A stretch of DNA of 7,167 nt from Anaerolineaceae bacterium (GCA_028714615.1 JAQTMA010000207.1:1-7167), one strand, 5' to 3'; counted from the first letter of the stretch, positions 1-6,339 are shown. Notes: generated by a model from the letters alone, not told the origin. Program-made: numbers and translations.

Positions 1-209
1 ATAAAGACCGTGGCTGCAATGCGGTGAATAATTCGAACCGTTTCAATTCTACCCATCGCCGCGATCAGGGCTTCCGCCCAGCCTTGTCCGGCAAATTTCT
101 GGGGCAGCCCCGTGAGACATAACGTTGTAAAGGAAATGAGCAGCAAAATGTGTTCAATTCGCCGGTCTAAGCTAAATCGAACAAATTCTTTCACTCGATT
201 CTGGTTCAT
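1..209 (-). CDS. Cytochrome b/b6-type membrane subunit, N-terminal part (runs off left edge)
   Basis: Only the first 69 codons are present; the frame is open to the window edge. The protein starts MNQNRVKEFVRFSLDRRIEH, then has a hydrophobic first helix (about residues 21-35) and a TGLPQKF turn. His20 at the start of helix 1 and His62 in IIHRIAA are placed like haem b ligands. The pattern resembles cytochrome b561 / formate-dehydrogenase-gamma / thiosulfate-reductase cytochrome b membrane anchors, which exchange electrons with the quinone pool. The ATG overlaps the stop of the upstream multihaem cytochrome gene (ATGA, 206-209), and AAAGGAG lies 10 nt upstream (220-226), so translation is probably coupled. 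The family call rests on a short N-terminus and on the neighbour, so the exact subfamily is open. Confidence 0.7.
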   Translation of the reverse strand, partial: MNQNRVKEFVRFSLDRRIEHILLLISFTTLCLTGLPQKFAGQGWAEALIAAMGRIETVRIIHRIAATVF

Positions 210-1378
210 GAATGGCTCGCTCCTTTACGGCGTTGGATCGTTCTTCGGATAATATCACTAATCACATACAATACCATTCCACCTATCACGATGGGAATAA
301 GAATGTTATAGAAGAGCTGGACATAATAGACGAGTGGAGTGGTGCGTGGATTCGGTGTGTAATGGCTTAGCCAAGACGCCGGGAAATTGTCGGTTGCCGA
401 CGGATGGCAGCGCTTACAGGTAGCCAACAAGTTTTGTTTGATCAATAAACCTTGTTGAGGATCGTCAACTCTGGCGATATTATGAGCCCCATGGCAATCA
501 AAGCATACCGGTTTATTACTGGCTTGATCCGGGCTCTGCTTTTGAAAAAGAGTGATGGTTGTGCCATGGAAGTCTGAAACGTAGGTAGACAAGACATTCG
601 TCGAAAGCCCGTATTTCGCCATCTTCACCGAATCGGTGTGGCATCCCGCACATAGCTGCGGTGATTTCAGTCTGAATTGGGCGGTGGTTGGGTCAGGAAT
701 ATTGTGCACCCCGTGACATTCCGTACAGGTAGGAACGTCCAGATTCCCCGTACTTAATAACAGTGAACCATGCGCACTGTGGCTATATTCATTGAAAATC
801 TGGCTATGGCATCTTTCACAGGTTACCGGGATTTTGATACGTTCCTCCGGTTTGATTTTCTTTGTATTTGGATCGGTTAGGGCTGGTTGCTCATGGGGGT
901 TGTGACAGTCAGAGCATACGGCCGCATTTTTATTCCCACCAGAAATCGCCCGTTGGTGGACGCTATCTGCAGCTTGTTTATATTTATCAGCGTGACATTG
1001 CTGGCAGACTGGATAGAACTGCAGAGCTACATCTCGTAGATCCTTCGGAGTAAATTCGGGATGTGGATAGCCCTGGATGTTCGTGTGACAAGCAGTACAA
1101 ATTACATTATTGGCGCTGTGGATGGAAGAGGTAAAATGGTCGGCGTCGATGCTGATACTCAGCAATTCCCCACTGGGCAGAGTCATCGTTTTCCCCGGCG
1201 TTCCATGACAACCCAAGCAATCGGAATTATTTGATTGGGGAAGAGTAGATGGAAAAGACGAGTTTGCTCTAGCGTTTCGACTACTACTCAATAGAATTGC
1301 CAGGGTTAAGATAGTCCCAAGGAAAAGGGAGAACAAGGGCAACTTCAAAGATTTAATTTTGGATTTGATTCCCGTCAT
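206..1378 (-). CDS. Nine-haem membrane-anchored c-type cytochrome (cytochrome c3/c7-like)
   Basis: This 390-residue protein has nine CXXCH haem-binding motifs, starting at Cys54, 94, 125, 155, 187, 218, 243, 292 and 321. About ten further histidines (such as His81, 87, 106, 141, 162, 200, 203, 225, 271, 299, 339) could serve as distal ligands, so bis-His haems are plausible. Residues 14-32 form a hydrophobic N-terminal segment ending near ARANS, either a signal peptide or an anchor. A second membrane helix at about 356-376 is followed by an Arg/Lys-rich cytoplasmic tail. The haem domain should therefore lie outside the membrane. GGAG (1388-1391) sits 9 nt before the ATG, supporting this start. 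The downstream cytochrome b gene overlaps by 4 nt; the two probably carry electrons between quinones and an extracytoplasmic partner. The partner and the direction of electron flow cannot be read from this window. Confidence 0.9.
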   Translation of the reverse strand: MTGIKSKIKSLKLPLFSLFLGTILTLAILLSSSRNARANSSFPSTLPQSNNSDCLGCHGTPGKTMTLPSGELLSISIDADHFTSSIHSANNVICTACHTNIQGYPHPEFTPKDLRDVALQFYPVCQQCHADKYKQAADSVHQRAISGGNKNAAVCSDCHNPHEQPALTDPNTKKIKPEERIKIPVTCERCHSQIFNEYSHSAHGSLLLSTGNLDVPTCTECHGVHNIPDPTTAQFRLKSPQLCAGCHTDSVKMAKYGLSTNVLSTYVSDFHGTTITLFQKQSPDQASNKPVCFDCHGAHNIARVDDPQQGLLIKQNLLATCKRCHPSATDNFPASWLSHYTPNPRTTPLVYYVQLFYNILIPIVIGGMVLYVISDIIRRTIQRRKGASHS

Positions 1379-1496
1379 CAGTCTATTCTCCAGGGTCGGG
1401 GAAAGGAATTAAGGCTGTAAGGATCGAGTAAACCAGGAAATAAACGCAAATACTATCGTAAATTGGTAAGCAGAGCAATTATCTGATTTAATTATA
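1379..1496 (-). promoter_or_regulatory. Upstream region of the cytochrome operon, weak promoter candidate
   Basis: This AT-rich gap lies between the cytochrome start and the tryptophanase remnant. On the minus strand a perfect TATAAT occurs at 1491-1496, but no convincing -35 box is found at the right distance, so this is only a possible -10 element. It would give a leader of roughly 105 nt. No terminator or other gene is visible here. Confidence 0.25.
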
Positions 1497-1754
1497 CCTT
1501 ACGTACGGTATCCGACCAGGTGTGTAATCTTGAATGACGGCTTAGAATCTACCAATATCGAGGATTACTGTAAATAGGGTCACGCTCTCATTGTTTAGCG
1601 CTTCAGCAGTGAAGAGATCCAAAACGCGTCCACCGGCCAGGTCCACACGAGCCTTCAATGAAGTGAAATGCTCGTTCATGGGAATAACGTCTCCCGGCTT
1701 AATGAAAGCCTTGGCGAGCAGATGTTCTGCAGCCCGGCTTTGATGGATTGGCAT
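1497..1754 (-). pseudogene. Tryptophanase / tyrosine phenol-lyase family remnant, nonsense-disrupted
   Basis: The frame from 1754 reads PIHQSRAAEHLL, KPGDVIP, NEHF, then AGGRVLDL and EAL. These match, in order and spacing, the beta-eliminating lyase consensus (P-HQGRAAE-LL, KPGD-VP-N-HF, GG--LDL, EA). The usual FKGN-D segment has become FTVILD followed by IGRF. The frame then hits TAA at 1542-1544, but the same frame continues AVIQDYTPGRIPYVR, again the expected family sequence before the VTSN/TTN-type motif. The simplest reading is a GAA-to-TAA change in a gene that has since decayed. After 1497 a second in-frame stop (1488-1490) follows and similarity ends. About 86 codons remain of an enzyme normally near 460; the PLP-lysine region is absent. 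The frame stays open upstream of 1754, but family resemblance fades within about 10 codons. The assignment is from memory of the family, not a search. Confidence 0.65.
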
Positions 1755-1864
1755 GAGGAATGCAGGGTATTTACACCATGCGCCACAGCGAAAAAACCCC
1801 TCGCGATAATAATACTGAGCAGTTAATTGGGTTTGTAGGAATTGTAGGTAAAGAAAAGTTCACC

Positions 1865-1900
1865 ATAGTGACAAAAGGAAACCACTTTTCGATACACTAT
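1865..1900 (-). other. Interrupted inverted repeat at the 3' end of the NarL-type regulator
   Basis: ATAGTG (1865-1870) pairs with CACTAT (1895-1900), and inside it AAAAG (1873-1877) pairs with CTTTT (1885-1889). It covers the stop codon of the response regulator. There is no clean T-run directly after it on the minus strand, only a CTTTTCTTT stretch some 10 nt later, so it is at best a weak transcript-end structure. Confidence 0.25.
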
Positions 1901-2619
1901 CCAATTAGTTTATCCCGAACTGCTGCGACCGCAGCATCCGTTCGAGACTGAACCCCGAGTTTATTGAATACAACAGTCAAGTATTTTTCTACAGTTTTCT
2001 GGCTAATTCCCAGTTGATACGCGATCATCAGGTTAGATTTTCCATCGACAACCATAGCGAGTACTTCCCGCTCTCGACCGGTGAGGCGATCCATTGCTTT
2101 CGGAATTCTGACTGCCCGTTGTTCCATCTTCTCTTTGATCCCCGCACTTAACCAGCCAGTCACACCGGCACCGATCTTCGCAACAGCTTCTTCGATCTGA
2201 TCTGCGGCTTCACTCTTGGAAAGGTATCCACTAACTCCCAGTTCAAGCATTGATTCCACTAACTGGCAATCGTCGTAAGCACTCAGAACCAGGATTTTGG
2301 GGGGATTAGCGAATTCTTTAAGGTGACGAGCTACCTCGACCCCATCCAGTTGACGCAATTCCATGTCCAATACCAATACATCAGGAAGCACTTCCTCAAC
2401 TAGCCGGAGCACCTCATATCCGTCGGCTGCCTCGCCGACCACAGTGATTCCGCTTTTTCCCTCCAGCATATTCTTGATCCCCAAACGGATTACAGGATAA
2501 TCTTCTGCTAAGACAACCCGAACTTGCCTCGGGGTCGACTCCGGATTATCCTGGATACCACCTTTTTGTATACTTGCAGAACTAACTTCGTGTATTTGTC
2601 GGTCCATGGATTTATTCAT
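1897..2619 (-). CDS. NarL/FixJ-family response regulator (REC plus LuxR-type HTH)
   Basis: A 240-residue DNA-binding response regulator. The receiver domain spans about residues 32-150: acidic pocket Glu39/Asp40, phosphoacceptor Asp85 in VLVLDMEL, Ser113 at the Thr/Ser switch position and Lys135 in GYLSKSE. A linker leads to a LuxR-type helix-turn-helix at about 178-230, with LTGREREVLAMV, the SNLMIAYQLGISQKTVEKY recognition region and NKLGVQSR. The loop after Asp85 reads MELRQLDG and lacks the usual Met-Pro. A Ser-rich N-terminal tail of about 30 residues precedes the receiver. No clear Shine-Dalgarno precedes the ATG at 2619; Met5 (2607) is an alternative start, and neither is supported by a strong site. 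No histidine kinase is encoded nearby, so signal and targets are unknown. Its 3' neighbour is the tryptophanase remnant. Confidence 0.9.
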   Translation of the reverse strand: MNKSMDRQIHEVSSASIQKGGIQDNPESTPRQVRVVLAEDYPVIRLGIKNMLEGKSGITVVGEAADGYEVLRLVEEVLPDVLVLDMELRQLDGVEVARHLKEFANPPKILVLSAYDDCQLVESMLELGVSGYLSKSEAADQIEEAVAKIGAGVTGWLSAGIKEKMEQRAVRIPKAMDRLTGREREVLAMVVDGKSNLMIAYQLGISQKTVEKYLTVVFNKLGVQSRTDAAVAAVRDKLIG

Positions 2620-2778
2620 TCTTGAAAAGAAGCGAAATCTTGCTACCGAGACTGAACGAAGGATTCGATCAGTTATCGGATAGGCTCTGTATTGATGCTA
2701 ACCAGCAGCGGAAATATTCATTAAGTATACCTGGATTATCAAATAAATGATATTCATACAGGGGAGCTCATATATAAA

Positions 2779-2809
2779 AACCCCACCCTTTTTCAGATAG
2801 GGTGGGGTT
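2779..2809 (-). terminator. Intrinsic terminator of the DUF4397-like gene
   Basis: AACCCCACCCT (2779-2789) and AGGGTGGGGTT (2799-2809) form a perfect 11-bp stem with a 9-nt loop. On the minus strand the stem runs into a T-run (A5 at 2776-2780 on the plus strand, then TATATA). It lies about 60 nt after the stop at 2867. On the plus strand no T-run follows, so it acts in the minus direction. Confidence 0.9.
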
Positions 2810-2866
2810 AGTGGATAAGTAATAGTTAGGTTGGCTATCGATGCCAATCGGGTTATATAAACCTCC

Positions 2867-3733
2867 TTATGGGTGATCAATGAGCGGCAACCATAGGCGG
2901 GGGGGAAGCGTGACGCCCACGGTAGGGTTAGGTCCGGGCGTACCGGTTACATCGACAGTTGGGGTTGGGCTCGAAGTGCTGGTAATACCGGTCGTTGGAG
3001 AAGGTGTCAGCGTGCTTGTTGCCCCAACGGTAGGTGTCGTTTTCAGATAAGTTGTGTCTGATTTTGGAATAATAATGGGTGAGTTTTTGGTTGGGTCCCA
3101 AAAAACGAAGATCGAGTAAACGTGGCCATCCTGAAAATTGTAGCTAATCGTTTTTGAAGTTGATCCAGGAATGAAGAGGGTGTGAATCCCGATCACACCA
3201 GAAAAATAACTAGGACTTGTCGATTTGTAGGCAATGGAACTGAACATGGGTGGTACCGCCGTATCGACCTGTACATTGACCGGATCGTTATGGGCAGAAA
3301 GATTAACCACCCGGGCGTTAAACATACCAGAGGCTGGCGCCGAGTTAGCATCTGTAATAACCAACCAGGTCATATCCGAAAGCAGGATTAAGGTATAGTT
3401 CGTTCCTGCTGTGAAACTGGTGGAGAACGGTGATCCGACTGCTGTTGTTGTACCGGTTTGGTCGAGGGAAATGGTGTGTGAACCAGCAATGGTAACGATA
3501 TACCCAGAAACGTTTAGTGGTTTTACCGCCGCAAGCCCAGATTCGGAGGTGATCGCTCCGTCCAGGTAGACGTCCACGCTTGCAGATAGTGGAGCTGCAA
3601 TCACCACCCGAAAACGTGTACTGGTCGAAACTTGTGGCGCAGCGCTGATTTGGGCGCTGCTGACCGAGAGGGGAGCTACAATCCCTATGAATAGGAAGAT
3701 GATCATCGATAACGTAAGCAAACGTTTATTCAT
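2867..3733 (-). CDS. Secreted DUF4397-like protein with Thr/Pro linker and hydrophobic C-terminal tail
   Basis: A 288-residue exported protein. The N-terminus MNKRLLTLSMIIFLFIGIVA is a signal peptide, with cleavage likely near residues 27-32. Two related units follow: about 39-128 (FRVVIAAPLSASVDVYLDG) and about 137-214 (ARVVNLSAHNDPVNVQVDT). These match the DUF4397 pattern of paired beta-rich repeats (R-V-aaP----VDVy-DG). Residues 232-275 are Thr/Ser/Pro-rich with TPTV-type repeats. The protein ends LPPRLWLPLIDHP, like the Leu-Pro-Leu-hydrophobic tails I recall on many Chloroflexota secreted proteins. No LPXTG-type signal or terminal membrane helix is present. The start was moved from the longer frame (ATG 3760) to 3733 because AAGGAGGT lies 6 nt before it. 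The function of DUF4397 is unknown; an adhesive or structural surface role is a guess. Confidence 0.8.
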   Translation of the reverse strand: MNKRLLTLSMIIFLFIGIVAPLSVSSAQISAAPQVSTSTRFRVVIAAPLSASVDVYLDGAITSESGLAAVKPLNVSGYIVTIAGSHTISLDQTGTTTAVGSPFSTSFTAGTNYTLILLSDMTWLVITDANSAPASGMFNARVVNLSAHNDPVNVQVDTAVPPMFSSIAYKSTSPSYFSGVIGIHTLFIPGSTSKTISYNFQDGHVYSIFVFWDPTKNSPIIIPKSDTTYLKTTPTVGATSTLTPSPTTGITSTSSPTPTVDVTGTPGPNPTVGVTLPPRLWLPLIDHP

Positions 3734-3739
3734 TCGAAT

Positions 3740-3747
3740 ACCTCCTT
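3740..3747 (-). promoter_or_regulatory. Ribosome binding site deciding the DUF4397-like start
   Basis: AAGGAGGT on the minus strand, a full match to the anti-Shine-Dalgarno sequence, lies 6 nt before the ATG at 3733. It falls inside the longer frame that begins at 3760, which makes the upstream ATG unlikely. Confidence 0.85.
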
Positions 3748-3810
3748 GGTTAATAGACAAGTAAATTGAATTTCCCTTATTGTCCTAAGAGATCATACAG
3801 TTTGGGATAC

Positions 3811-3839
3811 ATAATAGAAGTTGACAGATCAGTAATCAA
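3811..3839 (-). promoter_or_regulatory. Sigma-70-like promoter for the DUF4397-like gene
   Basis: On the minus strand TTGATT (3834-3839) and TATTAT (3811-3816) are separated by exactly 17 nt. Transcription would start near 3804 and give a leader of about 70 nt. The call is by consensus and position only. Confidence 0.45.
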
Positions 3840-4062
3840 GTTGAAAGGCAATAATTGACCCCCTCTGGTAATTGCTATAATTAATAGATTTTCAACGATT
3901 ATTATATAACAAAAAAGCTCAAAATTATCAAGATATTAATATTGATATGACTGAGTCGATAACTGGTTGATGATTGAAACTTTCAAGATTCAATCAGTGA
4001 GATTAGCGACGACCGAAGAGGATTTGCCACTAATAAGTATTAGTTCCTTCCCAAATTGGTTA
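3840..4062. other. AT-rich divergent intergenic core with palindromes
   Basis: No gene is visible in this part of the gap between the two divergent units. It holds a 13-nt palindrome TTGAAACTTTCAA (3974-3986) that overlaps an 8-bp inverted repeat, TGATTGAA (3971-3978) with TTCAATCA (3989-3996). An ATATTAATAT palindrome lies near 3933-3942. The repeats sit between the two promoters and could be regulator-binding sites; no known operator is recognised. Confidence 0.4.
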
Positions 4063-4091
4063 TTGAAATTGTAAACAATTGGTAATATAAT
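4063..4091 (+). promoter_or_regulatory. Sigma-70-like promoter of the regulator-substrate-sortase operon, with inverted-repeat half-sites
   Basis: TTGAAA (4063-4068) and TATAAT (4086-4091) are 17 nt apart, a near-consensus promoter with a predicted start near 4098. The spacer holds AATTGT (4067-4072) and ACAATT (4075-4080) as a 6-2-6 inverted repeat. A third half-site AATTGT (4089-4094) overlaps the -10 box. This layout suits a repressor site, although AT-rich DNA can give such repeats by chance. Confidence 0.65.
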
Positions 4092-4239
4092 TGTTGTGGG
4101 TGGGAAGGCATTGAGGATCTTCTTCTCTCGCTTTCCAAAAATCAATTCAATAGAATATTCAGGCGGCATTGATCTGGGAGCATAAGTTGGTCGCTAAGCT
4201 CATCGGGGGGTGAGCAGTGTTTCCAGGGAGCCAGTAGCG

Positions 4240-4270
4240 AAACCGGCCTACCTTTTGGCGCCGGTTTTTT
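4240..4270 (+). terminator. Intrinsic terminator inside the regulator leader
   Basis: AAACCGGC (4240-4247) and GCCGGTTT (4260-4267) form a perfect 8-bp stem with a 12-nt loop, ending in six T residues (4265-4270). It lies about 170 nt after the predicted transcription start and 42 nt before the regulator ATG. It therefore either attenuates the operon or ends a small RNA. Confidence 0.8.
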
Positions 4271-4302
4271 GTATTCTCCGGGATCTGGTTTTGGCGTCAT
4301 GT

Positions 4303-4308
4303 AGGAGG
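4303..4308 (+). promoter_or_regulatory. Ribosome binding site deciding the OmpR-type regulator start
   Basis: AGGAGG precedes the ATG at 4312 with a short 3-nt gap. It supports 4312 over the in-frame GTG at 4210, which would require translation through the leader terminator. Confidence 0.65.
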
Positions 4309-4311
4309 GAT

Positions 4312-5112
4312 ATGACCGAATCTCTTAACTTCCCGATCCTGCCGCAACCTTCCATTGGAACACCAATGGGCATGAGTGGAGCGACGAATCGCGGGGCTGA
4401 TCTTGACCTCATTTATGGCATGGAGACGCGGCAACGCGCCTTGGTCGTCGACGATGACCCTGACACCGTAGTTCTTCTCAAAGAAATCTTGAGAGGAGCT
4501 GGCTTCGATGTTACCGGTGCGTTCGACTGTCATGAAGCCCTAAAAAAAGTCACTGATTTCCCTCCAAACGTTATTCTGCTTGATTTGATGATGCCAGAAA
4601 TTGATGGCTGGCAGACGTTTGAGTATTTACGGGAAGTAACCAATGCACCGGTTATTATGGTATCCGCCATGACGGGGAAGGAGATGGTAGTAAGGGGGTT
4701 ACAGAGTGGAGCAGATGATTATGTTACAAAACCGTTCTTTAATGCAGAGGTGATTGCGCGGGTGAATACAGTTCTTCGACGAGCACGGACTGTGGATTCA
4801 CCCAGGCGATATGTGTTCCCTTCCAGAAGCCTGGTAATCGATCTGGAAACTCAGGAAGTCAATTTAGCCGGGAAAATGGTCCACCTGACCGCTCGTGAAT
4901 ATGGCGTATTGGTTGTGCTCGCTCGCCATGCTCCTCGCTCTGTCCCGACCGAAACGATCGTAAATGAAATTTGGGGTGAAGACACTCAGGCCGCTCGACA
5001 CCGCATTAAATATCTTATCTACCTGTTGCGTCGTAAGCTGGAAACTGACCCGGACAAGCCAACTCTTATCCAAACCGGGGAACTTTCCAGTTATCGCTTA
5101 TCAACGAAGTAA
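4312..5112 (+). CDS. OmpR/PhoB-family response regulator (REC plus winged helix)
   Basis: A 266-residue response regulator. After a tail of about 40 residues, the receiver domain (about 41-157) shows [10 protein letters not shown] with acidic residues Asp47/Asp48, phosphoacceptor Asp91 in [14 protein letters not shown], Ser118 in VSAMTG and Lys140 in YVTKPF. All key residues are present. The C-terminal winged helix (about 164-263) has the [16 protein letters not shown] helix, the recognition helix region [15 protein letters not shown] and a wing reading [11 protein letters not shown] rather than the usual G-GY. The ATG at 4312 is chosen for its AGGAGG; the ATG at 4420, directly before the receiver, is possible but has no such site. 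It is the first gene of the operon with the surface protein (38-nt gap) and sortase, so it probably controls these. No sensor kinase is visible. Confidence 0.88.
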   Translation: MTESLNFPILPQPSIGTPMGMSGATNRGADLDLIYGMETRQRALVVDDDPDTVVLLKEILRGAGFDVTGAFDCHEALKKVTDFPPNVILLDLMMPEIDGWQTFEYLREVTNAPVIMVSAMTGKEMVVRGLQSGADDYVTKPFFNAEVIARVNTVLRRARTVDSPRRYVFPSRSLVIDLETQEVNLAGKMVHLTAREYGVLVVLARHAPRSVPTETIVNEIWGEDTQAARHRIKYLIYLLRRKLETDPDKPTLIQTGELSSYRLSTK

Positions 5113-5137
5113 CTCAAGGCAACATCGCGAAGAACAT

Positions 5138-5144
5138 GGAGGAG
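5138..5144 (+). promoter_or_regulatory. Ribosome binding site of the sortase substrate
   Basis: GGAGGAG lies 6 nt before the ATG at 5151. It overlaps the alternative ATG at 5136, which would add only five residues (MEEIE) ahead of the signal peptide and is therefore disfavoured. Confidence 0.8.
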
Positions 5145-5150
5145 ATTGAA

Positions 5151-6323
5151 ATGAAAAGATTATTTGCTCGGATATTAAAATTTATTGTCCCATTCACCTA
5201 TATAGCTGCGGTGGCTATGTTGGTGACCGGATTAACTCTCCCACTGGTGAGCGGACCTGTTCTGGCAAACAATGTGGAGGATAGAAGTTCTCTAAATGCT
5301 GCAGGCTCTGGTGGCGTCAGCCCGTCTGACGTGTGGGCTTCGGTGAAGAATGACGGCGCTCCCATGCAGGAGACCTCAAAATGGTTCCTATGGTTCAGCG
5401 CCAGCGGCTCACCAGCGGATGGTACGATTGTTCAGAACGGAGTAATTCCAGCCCTTGGTTCGGGCGAAACCTTTACCGCGCATGCATCTGTCAATCAAAC
5501 CGGCAATTATCAATTCCAATTCAAAAGGCTGGGTGGCGGGCAAACCGGAGATGACGTTTATGGTGGTGTAAACTCGATCAATTGCGATAAGCCAACATCG
5601 ACTCCGACTGCGACAAAGACGAGTTCACCAACCCATACCCCTTCTCAACCACCGACAAGTACGCATACCCCGACCCCAACCTTTACGCATACGTCTACTT
5701 CAACCGCTACGGAGACCCCGACCCTTACATCAACTCCGACGAATACACCCACACTAACAACAACGCCAACAGAAACCCCAACGCACACTTCTACTCCAAC
5801 GGAAACCGCTACGTATACATTAACCCCAACAATGACATCGACCCCCAATGTACCTGGTGATTCTCCTACCCCGACGAATACACCGACAGATGGTCCGACG
5901 CTGACAAATACCCCCACATCAACAGCAACAAATACAGAAGTTCCACCAACCTCAACGCCTACGAATACTGATACACCGGTACCTCCGACCAACACACCTA
6001 CGAATACCCCTGTGCCGCCAACCAGTACGCCCACTTTAACCCAGACGGCTACCTCTTTTGACCCGGATACGCCTACACCTACCAATACGGCAACGGGAAA
6101 AGAAGAGAATACAGCTACTCCAGTACCGCCAGCGGTTAAAACTGCATTACCTGTCCCACCGGTAAGCCAAACAAAAGTACTCTTCCCGGTTACCGGGGCG
6201 GACGATTACACCGTGGCCAACCGGTTGAATCTAAGTAGCTCCCTGTTTATCAACCTGGGGATTGCCTTATTCGGAATGAGTTTGTTGCTGCACGGATTAT
6301 ATCTCAAGCTATCCCGCGGATAA
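5151..6323 (+). CDS. Sortase-anchored surface protein with Thr/Pro-rich stalk
   Basis: A 390-residue exported protein. The signal peptide ([20 protein letters not shown] start, hydrophobic core about 11-35) is probably cut after VLA near residue 39. Residues 40-145 form a small unrecognised domain with [10 protein letters not shown] and [12 protein letters not shown], probably beta-rich, with one Cys at 145. About 147-323 is a low-complexity TPT/TNT/TST stalk that should hold the domain away from the cell and may be O-glycosylated. A Pro/Val-rich segment then leads to a C-terminal sorting signal: LFPVTG at 344-349, a spacer of about 13 residues, a hydrophobic helix (about 363-385) and the tail KLSRG. 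The motif has Phe where LPXTG has Leu. The sortase follows after only 16 nt and is the obvious processing enzyme. Ligand and role are unknown. Confidence 0.85.
   Translation: MKRLFARILKFIVPFTYIAAVAMLVTGLTLPLVSGPVLANNVEDRSSLNAAGSGGVSPSDVWASVKNDGAPMQETSKWFLWFSASGSPADGTIVQNGVIPALGSGETFTAHASVNQTGNYQFQFKRLGGGQTGDDVYGGVNSINCDKPTSTPTATKTSSPTHTPSQPPTSTHTPTPTFTHTSTSTATETPTLTSTPTNTPTLTTTPTETPTHTSTPTETATYTLTPTMTSTPNVPGDSPTPTNTPTDGPTLTNTPTSTATNTEVPPTSTPTNTDTPVPPTNTPTNTPVPPTSTPTLTQTATSFDPDTPTPTNTATGKEENTATPVPPAVKTALPVPPVSQTKVLFPVTGADDYTVANRLNLSSSLFINLGIALFGMSLLLHGLYLKLSRG
5592..6128 (+). repeat. Degenerate tandem repeat DNA encoding the Thr/Pro stalk
   Basis: The stretch is built from ACN and CCN codons in imprecise 12- to 24-nt units ([19 protein letters not shown]). 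Units such as those around 5930-6030 repeat the Pro-Pro-Thr pattern. The third codon positions vary widely, so the repeats are conserved at protein rather than DNA level. This argues against a recent simple expansion. The opposite strand is open for most of the stretch as a by-product of this composition. Confidence 0.75.
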
Positions 6324-6339
6324 GCAGGGGGTAAATAGC

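Larger units (their letters stand above)
4098..4311 (+). promoter_or_regulatory. Structured 5' leader, candidate transcription attenuator or riboswitch of unknown class
   Basis: The predicted leader runs about 214 nt from the promoter to the regulator start. GG-TCGCTA (4189-4196) can pair with TAGCGA (4235-4240) and, past a two-A bulge, CC (4243-4244). This closes a domain containing the hairpin GCTCA (4198-4202) / TGAGC (4211-4215) with a G-rich loop, followed by an unpaired-looking GTGTTTCCAGGGAGCCAG stretch. The closing helix uses bases 4240 and 4243-4244, which the terminator at 4240-4270 also needs, so the two are mutually exclusive. GGCATTGA occurs twice upstream (4107-4114, 4165-4172). 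I could not match it to a known class. It might instead be an independent small RNA of about 173 nt ending at the terminator. Confidence 0.5.

Noticed and set aside
862..1053. Plus-strand frame inside the multihaem cytochrome gene
   Set aside because: It lies wholly opposite a coding region with clear CXXCH motifs; a shadow frame.
1760..1951. Plus-strand frame of 63 residues between the tryptophanase remnant and the NarL-type regulator
   Set aside because: It overlaps the regulator's 3' end on the other strand, has no recognisable domain and no good ribosome site.
2861..2868. AAGGAGGT on the minus strand at the stop of the DUF4397-like gene
   Set aside because: It looks like a perfect ribosome site, but no ATG or plausible gene follows before the terminator, so it is probably coincidence.
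2698..2880. Small minus-strand frame of 60 residues
   Set aside because: It reads through the intrinsic terminator at 2779-2809 and overlaps the end of the DUF4397-like gene; the composition is not protein-like.
3182..3391. Plus-strand frame inside the DUF4397-like gene
   Set aside because: It is opposite a well-supported exported protein and shows no features of its own.
4198..4270. Cyclic-di-GMP-I (GEMM) riboswitch, suggested by GCGAAACCGGCCTACC resembling the GCAAAGCC-CCGGCCTA core
   Set aside because: The GGCAAACC segment, the GAAA tetraloop hairpin and the receptor helix expected in GEMM are not found, and the similar bases form the terminator stem. A covariance model scan would settle it.
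4210..4311. N-terminal extension of the OmpR-type regulator from GTG 4210
   Set aside because: It would be encoded by the terminator hairpin and T6 run, has no family resemblance, and has no proper ribosome site, whereas ATG 4312 has AGGAGG.
5645..6085. Long minus-strand frame rich in Val/Gly
   Set aside because: It is the mirror of the Thr/Pro codon repeats of the surface-protein stalk, low-complexity and without a gene-like start context.
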